From the NCBI GenBank assembly GCA_963761425.1, contig CAVXGQ010000003.1:124001-188000 (forward strand): a stretch of 64,000 bases of DNA, in the 5' to 3' direction. Below, one piece after another: positions 32,969 through 40,489 of the stretch (positions are counted from its first letter, which is position 1; every line of letters starts with the position of its first letter). The stretch is from Bog-793 sp963761425. Its GTDB lineage: Bacteria > Actinomycetota > Acidimicrobiia > Acidimicrobiales > Bog-793. The notes under the pieces were generated by a model. It saw nothing but the letters and a program-made list of their open reading frames with translations, was not told where the DNA came from and searched no databases. A program made the translations under genes and the position numbers.

Positions 32969-33931
32969 TCAACGAGCACGTCGCCGCTCGGTGCGACGTG
33001 CAACCTCCTCTCGGATCACGGACTTGCTTGCGTACTTCGGCCATGTCTCGTACACACGATCCACCAGCTCATTGAGGTCGCTGGTGTCCCACTCCTTGCG
33101 GATCGACTCTACGAACTGGAAGAGCTGTTCGTAACGGGGACTGGACCGACGCAACCTTTCGGCTGCTTGGTGTCCCTGCTGGCTCAGAGCGAACTCGACA
33201 ACCTTGTCTTTGTCGCCAGGCCCGGCACGCTCGGATACCGCAGCCATCATCTGCTGAAAGGACGGTGAACCTGACGCCACCGGCTGGGCGTTGCGGATGA
33301 AACCGGCGACTTTCAAGGCCTCTGCCGCGTCATTGACCTCTTCGTTGAACGGGCCGTAATTGAAGGCGTAGAAGCGGCTTTCCGATTCCAGTGTCTGCTC
33401 GACGACGAAGAGGAGCTTCTGCAAGCGGGTCATTCCGCGCACCGCGCTGTCCCCACGCTGGTTCGGAGCATGGAGGAGAAGCACCATCAGCTCCTTGATA
33501 GCAGGTTGCGATGACGGCACCGGCTCCAGCCCAAGCTCCTGCTCAGCCTTTTCGGTCCTCCACTCGATCAACTCCCGGGCGAGCCGATGGTATGGCTGGT
33601 GCAGTTCGTGCGCGCGGGACTTGAGGTGATCGAGGATGGCCTGATCAAGCTTGATGTTGAGTTGCGACCTTTGTGCTTCGCCGTCTGGCACTTCCACGTG
33701 CACGACATCGGAGCCACGGAGGCCGTCGACGATCCACGAACGAGCGAGCGCATGGTACGGCAGCGAGCGAGCGCTTGCGACTCGCCTAATCCGCGCCAAC
33801 ATGGTGGTTGGAAGCCGCAGCGTGACCTGTGCCGTCTTCGCCCGCGGAACGAGGTCCGGAGCTTCCGGCAGCGTCTCCCACGCTTCGGACCAGTCGCGGT
33901 CGAGAAGAGCGTCCCGACGATCGTTCGTCAT
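32969..33931 (-). CDS. tandem ribbon-helix-helix antitoxin fused to a YwgA/Panacea-like domain
   Basis: 320 residues; ATG 33931 overlaps the BrnT stop (ATGA). Two similar CopG/BrnA-like units are in tandem: QVTLRLPTTMLARIRRVASA followed by LPYHALARSW (residues 34-71), and QLNIKLDQAILDHLKSRAHE followed by PYHRLARELIEW (about 89-124). From about 147 a winged-helix domain begins (GMTRLQKLLFVVEQTLESES, FYAFNYGPFNEEVNDAAEAL) and ends LNELVDRVYETWPKYASKS, as in YwgA/DUF4065 (Panacea)-type antitoxin domains. BrnA is normally a short protein of about 90 residues, so this is a new-looking fused antitoxin, probably DNA-binding and toxin-neutralising. Confidence 0.75.
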   Translation of the reverse strand: MTNDRRDALLDRDWSEAWETLPEAPDLVPRAKTAQVTLRLPTTMLARIRRVASARSLPYHALARSWIVDGLRGSDVVHVEVPDGEAQRSQLNIKLDQAILDHLKSRAHELHQPYHRLARELIEWRTEKAEQELGLEPVPSSQPAIKELMVLLLHAPNQRGDSAVRGMTRLQKLLFVVEQTLESESRFYAFNYGPFNEEVNDAAEALKVAGFIRNAQPVASGSPSFQQMMAAVSERAGPGDKDKVVEFALSQQGHQAAERLRRSSPRYEQLFQFVESIRKEWDTSDLNELVDRVYETWPKYASKSVIREEVARRTERRRAR

Positions 33932-34218
33932 CGTGCGTTCCGACGGTAGGTCCGCCGCTCGTTCTCTGTCATCTCTCTTGCGCTGTACACACGCACCACT
34001 CCGTTCGGCTTCTGCTCGTACACCAGAAACAGCATCCGCCCTCCATCGGTGATACCAAGGAGCAGCAGATCATCTTCTTGCCGGCGCCTGGTGTTGGAGT
34101 TGGCGAAGCACTGCTCGGCCTCCATTGCCGAAACGTTGTGCCTCTCCAGCAGCTTGCCCTCGTTGTTCTCATCCCATTCGAACTCAGGCCGACCGTGGCC
34201 ACCGTTGCGCGTTCCCAC
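33928..34218 (-). CDS. BrnT-family toxin (DUF497)
   Basis: 96 residues from GTG 34218. Family pattern: FEWDENNEGKLLERHNVSAM (F-x-W-D-x-x-K/N-x-x-x-x-x-x-x-H-x-V) and EAEQCFANSN, then RMLFLVYEQKPNGVVRVYSA and REMTENERRTY. BrnT toxins are RelE-fold ribonucleases, controlled by a BrnA antitoxin encoded just downstream; here the downstream gene is the fused antitoxin, with ATGA overlap. First gene of a three-gene minus-strand operon. Expected operator for the antitoxin lies between 34219 and 34462. Confidence 0.87.
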   Translation of the reverse strand: MGTRNGGHGRPEFEWDENNEGKLLERHNVSAMEAEQCFANSNTRRRQEDDLLLLGITDGGRMLFLVYEQKPNGVVRVYSAREMTENERRTYRRNAR

Positions 34219-34462
34219 AGATCAGACGCACTCACTGACGACGGGGATCGGCCGGCGGTTGGCACCTGATGTGGCACATATTTGTAGTGTAGCGTATAGC
34301 TCGCGGATATACATCAACGGCGGTGTTCCGCGAAGCAGCAGGCCAGGGGCGCAGAGATGCTGCCAACCCACCTACCGCACCTCCGGGCAGCCAGGTGGTG
34401 GGCTAGTCTGACCAGCCCTTTCGGTCCACCTCAGCAGAGCACCCGCTGGGTATCGTGACGGC

Positions 34463-35650
34463 ATGGCGAACACTCTGTACTACGAGGCCAAACTCGACGA
34501 GCCTTCGCTCCCGCGCTCACTGCGCTCCCTGTCATCCTGGGAGCTCGATCCGGATCTGGCTGGAGTCGATCTCAATCTCTCGGATCGTTCACGAGTAAGC
34601 GCGCTTCCGTGGCGGGGACAGTTCTCACCCGAAACGGCTGAACGTCTCCTGGATTCGATCGTGGGCGAGGGTGGCAGCCGACTGCTCGATCCGTTCGTAG
34701 GTAGCGGCACTTCTCTGATTGAAGCTGCCCGGCGCGGCTGGACCGCCGTAGGCATCGACATCAATCCCGTCGCGGTCGCCTTTGCCCGCGCGGCAGAACT
34801 CGCTACCTTCTCCATCCCCGAGCGGGAACGCCTACTGTCGCATCTATCTGACGTCGCCGCTTCTCTCGTGAAAAGTTCTCCCGACAAACTCTTTGCACCC
34901 GACTCGATCGATCACTCCCACACTCTCGCGCTTCTGGCTCATCTCGACGGAGGTTTTACCAACGACGCTCTCGACCGGGCCCTATCTCGTTACCGGCAGT
35001 TAGTCGACTCTCTTCCCAGAAGCGCGACACGGATTGAAGTGCGTCACGGTGATGCGCGCAGGACTCTCCTGAATCCCAGGTCATTCGATGTTGTCCTCAC
35101 CTCACCTCCTTACATCAACGTCTTCAATTACCACCAATATGGTCGACCACTCACGGACTTGTTTGGATGGAACGTGCTCCGATCTGCTCGCGCCGAGATC
35201 GGCTCGAACCGTCAGAACCGTCAGAACCGCTTTCGCACCGTCGTGCAGTATTCGCTGGACATGGCGCTTGCAATCCGAGAACTTCAACGAGTTCTCAACT
35301 CACGCGGCGTCGCTATCGTCGTAGTAGGACGAGAATCACGCGTGCGCGGTGTCCCGTTCTTTAACGGTGAGATCCTTGCTCGACTTGTCACCGCGTTAGG
35401 TGCGTTCGCTTGCACGACTCGCGCGCAGCGAGTCTTCACCAGCAGATACGGGGGTCGCATCTTCGAGGACATCCTTGTCTTGCGATCACCGTCAGCCACG
35501 GTTGCGAACCAGGACGACCTTGAAATCGCACGAGCAATCGCCGTTGAAACGTTGGCTGACACAAGAACGCTCGCCCCGACTCGTAACCCGGAGATTCAGG
35601 CGGTCATAAAAACCGCGTCCATGATCCAACCGTCACCCTTCGCTGTATGA
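34463..35650 (+). CDS. type II DNA modification methyltransferase (N4/N6-type)
   Basis: 395 residues from ATG 34463. DPFVGSGTSLIEAARRG (motif I, residues about 76-92) comes before TSPPYINVFNYHQYG (motif IV, TSPPY), the circular order of beta-class amino-methyltransferases. GIDINPVAVAFARAAE forms motif II. There is no obvious target-recognition domain name, only the central 100-residue insertion. Its stop overlaps the start of the endonuclease (ATGA at 35647-35650), so the two form a restriction-modification operon in which this enzyme protects the host DNA. Confidence 0.9.
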   Translation: MANTLYYEAKLDEPSLPRSLRSLSSWELDPDLAGVDLNLSDRSRVSALPWRGQFSPETAERLLDSIVGEGGSRLLDPFVGSGTSLIEAARRGWTAVGIDINPVAVAFARAAELATFSIPERERLLSHLSDVAASLVKSSPDKLFAPDSIDHSHTLALLAHLDGGFTNDALDRALSRYRQLVDSLPRSATRIEVRHGDARRTLLNPRSFDVVLTSPPYINVFNYHQYGRPLTDLFGWNVLRSARAEIGSNRQNRQNRFRTVVQYSLDMALAIRELQRVLNSRGVAIVVVGRESRVRGVPFFNGEILARLVTALGAFACTTRAQRVFTSRYGGRIFEDILVLRSPSATVANQDDLEIARAIAVETLADTRTLAPTRNPEIQAVIKTASMIQPSPFAV

Positions 35651-36564
35651 CCATGTCACCAGCAGCACAACCTCCGCGGCCCACTCCGCATCTAAACAAG
35701 ATCGGCGCGGCGCTTGCTAATCCCAAATCACCCGAAGCGGACCGCGTACTCTTGACTGAGATCCATAAACGGTACCTCGCCTGGATCAAGGCCCTCGAAT
35801 CCGTAGACGCAGATGGGCAAGAGCGTGTCATTAAACAGACCGAGCTGTTAAATGAATACAAGGACTTCGTCGAGGTCGACTGCATTGCTCGACGTGGTTC
35901 ACCCTGGCTCCGACGCCAGCGCGGCCAACTCAAACTTGATAATTCAATAAATGAAGAATTCCTCATCCATCTCGTTAATCCGCGCACACTTCCGGGGGTC
36001 TCCCGCCTGGAGGAATTAGTCGTCGGTCCAAGCCAAGCGTTCATGTCGTTGAGTTTCCACGTCGAGACGATGGACGATCTACTCGACTCACCACGCGTTG
36101 ATATCAAGTCCAAGGATCAAGACTTTGCTCTTGGCACAGAAATGCACTACTCCATCAGCCCTCACGCGGACATGAGTGGAGCTGCAATCGGCCGCTTCGT
36201 TCTCGCCGTTCTGACAGCCGAGTGCAAAGTCAATCTTGACAAGACAATGTTTCAAGAAGCAGCCGGGACCGCGGCTCGTCTAAAGGCTGGCGTGCCCATG
36301 GCTCGGTACTTTTTGATAGCTGAGTTCCTAGACATGACCCCCGAAGACCCACGACTTACAGAGATCGACAACGTGTTCTTGCTTCGTGGAGTTCGCCGAT
36401 TATCTCCGAAAGCCCGTGAGGACGCGGACCAGGTGGCCGAGTGCCACAAAAAGTACCCCATTCGCGCCGACGTTGTTTGGAAAATTGTGGAAGAGATGGG
36501 TCTCTTCACAAACGCTCGTCGGATCGACTCGGCCGCGGTGCTCGAGCGCGGATCCTTTCTATAG
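35647..36564 (+). CDS. type II restriction endonuclease, Bpu10I-like
   Basis: 305 residues from the overlapping ATG 35647 (ATG 35653 is an alternative). A PD-(D/E)xK core is seen: DIKSKDQDFALG at about 152-163, then LAVLTAECKVNLDKTMFQEA (residues 187-206) with E192-C-K194 as the ExK pair and the Q-E on the following helix. VPMARYFLIAEFLDMTPEDP follows. These fragments resemble the Bpu10I family by memory; the assignment to that family is moderate, but the gene's overlap with a methyltransferase and the active-site pattern support a restriction endonuclease. It would cut unmodified phage or plasmid DNA. Confidence 0.75.
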   Translation: MTMSPAAQPPRPTPHLNKIGAALANPKSPEADRVLLTEIHKRYLAWIKALESVDADGQERVIKQTELLNEYKDFVEVDCIARRGSPWLRRQRGQLKLDNSINEEFLIHLVNPRTLPGVSRLEELVVGPSQAFMSLSFHVETMDDLLDSPRVDIKSKDQDFALGTEMHYSISPHADMSGAAIGRFVLAVLTAECKVNLDKTMFQEAAGTAARLKAGVPMARYFLIAEFLDMTPEDPRLTEIDNVFLLRGVRRLSPKAREDADQVAECHKKYPIRADVVWKIVEEMGLFTNARRIDSAAVLERGSFL

Positions 36565-36707
36565 CGACGCGTCAAGTGGCGGCTTGAATCCTTTCAATTC
36601 CGAATTGCAGCGGCTCCTGCAGTCGCATCGGCCATGGTCCCCACTGCTCGGACCGGACGTTGGCACCGATGTTGCGAAAGTCCGGTCCGAAACGGCGTAG
36701 CTTGTCG

Positions 36708-39386
36708 TCAGAAGCCGTACAGGTAGCGGCGCATCTCGAATGCCTCCTTGCCTCCTTCGAGTAGCTCTTCGACGAGATCCCGCACCGGACGGTGATCAAT
36801 CGACCCGACGCCTCTGGGATCAAGCTCGCCAAGCACAACGCCGTCGCGCTCGACCGCTTGCAGACCGATGATCTGGTCTGCGTCTCCGAGGACCGGGATG
36901 TTTGCATTATGACTTGCAAAGACGAGTTGTCTATTCCGTTTGCTTCCACGAACTCGGGGCACGATGCTGTCGTAGACGAAGCGGTTATCAAGGTCATCTT
37001 CCGGTTGATCGATGACCAATGGAGCATCCCCTCCCTGCAGGAGCAGCAGCAACAGGGCAGTCGCCCGTTGCCCAGTGGAGAGCTGGTCGAGATGGCGCCA
37101 TGCTGCCGAACCTCCTTCAGGTCGCATGTTGAGCTGCAACTCGGTGCCAATGGGAAGCTCGACCTCCTCGACTTTCATGAAGGTTTCTTCGTCGCAGTTG
37201 GAAAGCGCTTCGGCCTGAGCTTGCGTGATCTCTGGGTACTGCTCCACGATGGCCACGGCACCAGAGCGACAAGTGGCGGCGAACTCACGTACAGAGAGAA
37301 GCGTGGCATGCTCGATAGCCTCACAAATCTTGTCTGAGCGCCCGGTCACGCTCTGCTTGACCAGCTTCGTGAGAATTGACCGATCGTCGCCGTCTGCAAT
37401 ATCGACGCGGACGAGATTCTTCAGCTCCTTGCTGATCTTCCTCGCCGCTGTCGTTAGTGCCCGAAGTCGCTCTCCGCGCAGACGCTCCTTCTCGACGAGC
37501 AATTCCGTACGTGCCTTGCGGAGCTGGTCAAGCGCGTTGACTTTCACCTTCTTGTCATCTTCGAGCGGCTTGAGCCGTGCTACCTCTTTTTGAAGGTTCA
37601 AGTACTCCTGGGCATTCGTGCCGGACGGCTGCAATTCTCGTAGAAGCGCATCGAGCGCCTCCCGAGTCGCCGCGCTTGCAGAATCCCATTCGGTTTTGGC
37701 GACCTGAATAGCCTCCCGCGCCCTCTGGGCTGCCTCGGCAATGCTCGTAGCAGCCGCTTCCACGGCAGCATTGAATGCCGTGATGGCACCTGCGGCGTGT
37801 TCGAGCAACGCGTGATTTGGAAGCTCGCCGTCCTCCTCGATAGTCAGGAATCCAACGTCAATGGTTCCATGCTCTCGAATGGTGGCGGGCAGCTCCGAGG
37901 CTCCCGACAACCGTGACTCGGCCTGCTCGAACAGCGTGGCTTCCCGTTGCACCTTCGCTTGATCCGCAAGTCGCTCCGCAATTCCGGCCTTCTCGAACGA
38001 CTGAAGTCGTGCCTGCACTGATGGAAGGCGCTCAATCTGCTCGTCGAGAGCGTCAATCTCCGACATCTTCTGCGTGATCGTTGTCCGTGATTCCCGGAGC
38101 TTCCGCTGAAGGCGCTTGTGATCCTCCTCTGCCCGTTCGAGATCGGGGATGTATCGGGCGAGCAAGGCAGTCAGCTTCTCCTTGTCCCGAGCTAACTCTG
38201 CTAGCTCCCGCTGACCATAAATCTCCATCCCCCGTACGAGGTCTTGTGGCCGTAGATCACTCTTGTCGCCATCTTCCGTCGTGACGACGGGAGGGTTAGG
38301 GACGGTTCGCTGGATAATGAACCGTTCAACGTGTGGTTGGCGCGTCTCGACGATCACTCGGACTCGGGTGCCCGGTCCAAGCACATCTCGGCTTTTGACC
38401 ATGGCCTCGTGCTCTGCTTTCGCCATTGTGCCAACCGGATCAACGTCGAAGACGTACCGGAGACTCTCGATGATGGTTGACTTTCCAGACCCACGCCCAC
38501 CGACGAGCACGTTGAACGCCTCGTTGAGGCGCACACGGACTCCGTCGAGGAATCCGCCATCCCAAGTCATCCCCACAAGCACGGGATGGCTTGCCTCCGT
38601 TGGATCAGTCAGGCTCACGCGCGTTTCCGGCGAGCGGAATGCGACATCAAGGCCGTCTACGGTCTCGCTCGACATCTTGACCCAGCAACTGCTTCCAGAC
38701 TTCATCACAAGCGAGGGGTCATGGAGGTCCGCGGCGCGAAGCTGCGCTACGGGATGGTCACGCTTGTAGGCGGGATCGTTATTGGCGAGGATGGACTCCA
38801 TCTTCTGACTTTGCTTGCCCCCTGAAAGTGCGATCGCGTGAAGACCGGTGTGCGTCCACGCAACGCTCGCAGCTTGTCCCTTAAGAACATCAAGGAGCCC
38901 CTTCTCGGTGGAGACATGTGGGGCGATTATTGCCGTGTGCCACGACGCTGCCCGTTCCAGCAGTTCGGTGACGTCCAACTTTCCCGGTCGTGAATCGCGA
39001 CAGTCCGGGGGAATCGAACACTCGCCGATGTGACGGTTGATCGCTTCGGTCGAAGTTCCCGGATCGAACAGGATAAGGAGATGCACTCCCTCTTTGCTCG
39101 TTGCCTCGAATCCGGGAAACACCACTAATCCTTGCGACCGAGCGAGCGCAGCGAGGCTTTCGGATCTGTCAGTGCACCAATGATCAGCGGTCCCAATTAC
39201 CTCGACGCCCTGAGCCTTCAGCGCAGCGACCATTGCTTCGTTGTAGGAACTCTCGTCGGGGAAGGTTGTCGCGTTGTCTTTCTGAAACACTTGAAGGTAG
39301 GCGAAAGGATTGACCTGAAAGGCGCACTTTCGCCATCGAGTTCCGCTGTTTAGCGTCTCAATGTCCGAGACGACGGAGTCTGCCAT
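36708..39386 (-). CDS. PHP-domain plus SMC-like ATPase, TrlF-like
   Basis: ATG 39386 with GGAGGGGG just upstream gives 892 residues. The N-terminal 250 residues resemble a PHP phosphoesterase (GVEVIGTADHWCTDR; GVHLLILFDP; TAIIAPHVSTEKGLL). Then comes an ABC/SMC ATPase: Walker A VLVGGRGSGKSTIIE (about 315), a long coiled coil (about 430-660: ERAEEDHKRLQRKLRESRTT), signature LDQLSTGQRATAL, and Walker B APLVIDQPEDDLDNRF with the D-loop. This layout matches the TrlF-like ATPase group, which I recall being common beside restriction systems. It converges on the restriction genes and is probably a nucleic-acid-sensing defence effector; the substrate is unknown. Confidence 0.78.
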   Translation of the reverse strand: MADSVVSDIETLNSGTRWRKCAFQVNPFAYLQVFQKDNATTFPDESSYNEAMVAALKAQGVEVIGTADHWCTDRSESLAALARSQGLVVFPGFEATSKEGVHLLILFDPGTSTEAINRHIGECSIPPDCRDSRPGKLDVTELLERAASWHTAIIAPHVSTEKGLLDVLKGQAASVAWTHTGLHAIALSGGKQSQKMESILANNDPAYKRDHPVAQLRAADLHDPSLVMKSGSSCWVKMSSETVDGLDVAFRSPETRVSLTDPTEASHPVLVGMTWDGGFLDGVRVRLNEAFNVLVGGRGSGKSTIIESLRYVFDVDPVGTMAKAEHEAMVKSRDVLGPGTRVRVIVETRQPHVERFIIQRTVPNPPVVTTEDGDKSDLRPQDLVRGMEIYGQRELAELARDKEKLTALLARYIPDLERAEEDHKRLQRKLRESRTTITQKMSEIDALDEQIERLPSVQARLQSFEKAGIAERLADQAKVQREATLFEQAESRLSGASELPATIREHGTIDVGFLTIEEDGELPNHALLEHAAGAITAFNAAVEAAATSIAEAAQRAREAIQVAKTEWDSASAATREALDALLRELQPSGTNAQEYLNLQKEVARLKPLEDDKKVKVNALDQLRKARTELLVEKERLRGERLRALTTAARKISKELKNLVRVDIADGDDRSILTKLVKQSVTGRSDKICEAIEHATLLSVREFAATCRSGAVAIVEQYPEITQAQAEALSNCDEETFMKVEEVELPIGTELQLNMRPEGGSAAWRHLDQLSTGQRATALLLLLLQGGDAPLVIDQPEDDLDNRFVYDSIVPRVRGSKRNRQLVFASHNANIPVLGDADQIIGLQAVERDGVVLGELDPRGVGSIDHRPVRDLVEELLEGGKEAFEMRRYLYGF

Positions 39387-39530
39387 GCCCCCTCCAGGTC
39401 GTGCGCGACCCCAGGCGAGGCCGATCATGTTTCGACGGAGCCGTCGAAGAGGCGTTGGTGAGGAGGATCGCCAACATGATCTGATGTTAGGACGCGGCTG
39501 TGTCTACTCGTGTGACCAGGTCGAGCACGG

Positions 39531-39725
39531 TATTACGACACCAACGTCGAGGTCATCGACTCGCGCTACTTCGGCTCGGCATGGGCGCTCGATCGGATGT
39601 GGGAACGCCTGGGGATCGGCGAGGCGATCAGGCGCGCGGTGGGAAGTGGCCGACTCGACGAAGAGTTCGTCGAGCGTGTCATCATTCTCCTTGGTGGCAA
39701 ACTGCTGCCTGACACCTACCTCTGA
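39531..39725 (+). pseudogene. transposase remnant, IS1634-like
   Basis: The frame YYDTNVEVIDSRYFGSAWAL, DRMWERLGIGEAIRRAVGSG, ending KLLPDTYL then TGA, resembles the N-terminal part of IS1634/IS4-superfamily transposases (W-x-RLGI/L-x-x-x-I, E-x-V-x-x-L-x-x-x-x-L-x-P). It is 64 codons with no start codon and no DDE domain. Confidence 0.5.
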
Positions 39726-39762
39726 CCTGCCCCTCGTTTCGTTTCCGATTCTGCTGTTAAGT

Positions 39763-39864
39763 TCAGGCGGCTTGCTGTTGGTCGAGGGAGCGTTCGAACT
39801 GGATCGGAGAGACGTAGCCGAGCGCCGAGTGACGACGGCGGCCGTTGTAGAAGAGCGTCGAGAC
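39763..39864 (-). pseudogene. IS3-family transposase C-terminal remnant
   Basis: 33 codons read VSTLFYNGRRRHSALGYVSP then IQFERSLDQQQAA and stop. NxRRHSALGYxSPxxFE is the hallmark end of the IS3-family OrfB integrase domain. Everything upstream of the helix is lost or replaced. Confidence 0.75.
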
Positions 39865-40489
39865 ACTCAGACAACCTTCGCGTGTAGCCACTTGTGTAGC
39901 CAAGCGCTCAGATCCGATTGGACACGAACAGACGTCCAGCGACAAAAGCATCTGGTCGGAGCTGTTCTGTGGACTCTGATGGACACCCGGATACCCGTTC
40001 GAGTTCCCTGGCAGATATGCGCACGCTTAATTCCGAACGCCGCACCGGCACGCGGGACACCCGTCCGGCGGAAGACGAGACGAAGAAGGCCATAAGCGCG
40101 GCAAAGAGGAGTCCGTCGACGTCGGGACGACAACAATCCGAACGACGCGATGCGAGGGCGTATCCGTCAGCGAGGTGTAGCCAGCGGTTTCAGCGGGCGA
40201 ATGGGGACGTGGGCGCGATCGGCGACGTTGACCAAATGGCGCCGGCCACGAACTGCCCTAGTCCCGAAACAAAGTCGGTCGGGTTGGTATGCGCCGTCGA
40301 TTACTTCACCGCTTCGGTACAACGCTTTCTTGACGGACATCTTTGACGGACATACAGTCCCGCTGAGTGGGGAGGCAGTGAACCTCGATCTGAAATCTGG
40401 TCGTCACAGACGAGGGAAGCCAGGGCGAAACCGGTCCTACTCCTAGATACGTCTCCGCCGTTGGCGGTGGCTGGTTGGGGGTGGCGACC
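39865..40489. other. no gene seen
   Basis: About 625 bases between the IS3 remnant and the secreted-protein gene. Open frames here are short, and none shows a recognisable domain or a ribosome site. Probably degenerated mobile-element debris. Confidence 0.4.

Noticed and set aside
38081..39353. Several short plus-strand frames
   Set aside because: All are antisense to the PHP/ATPase gene and lack features.
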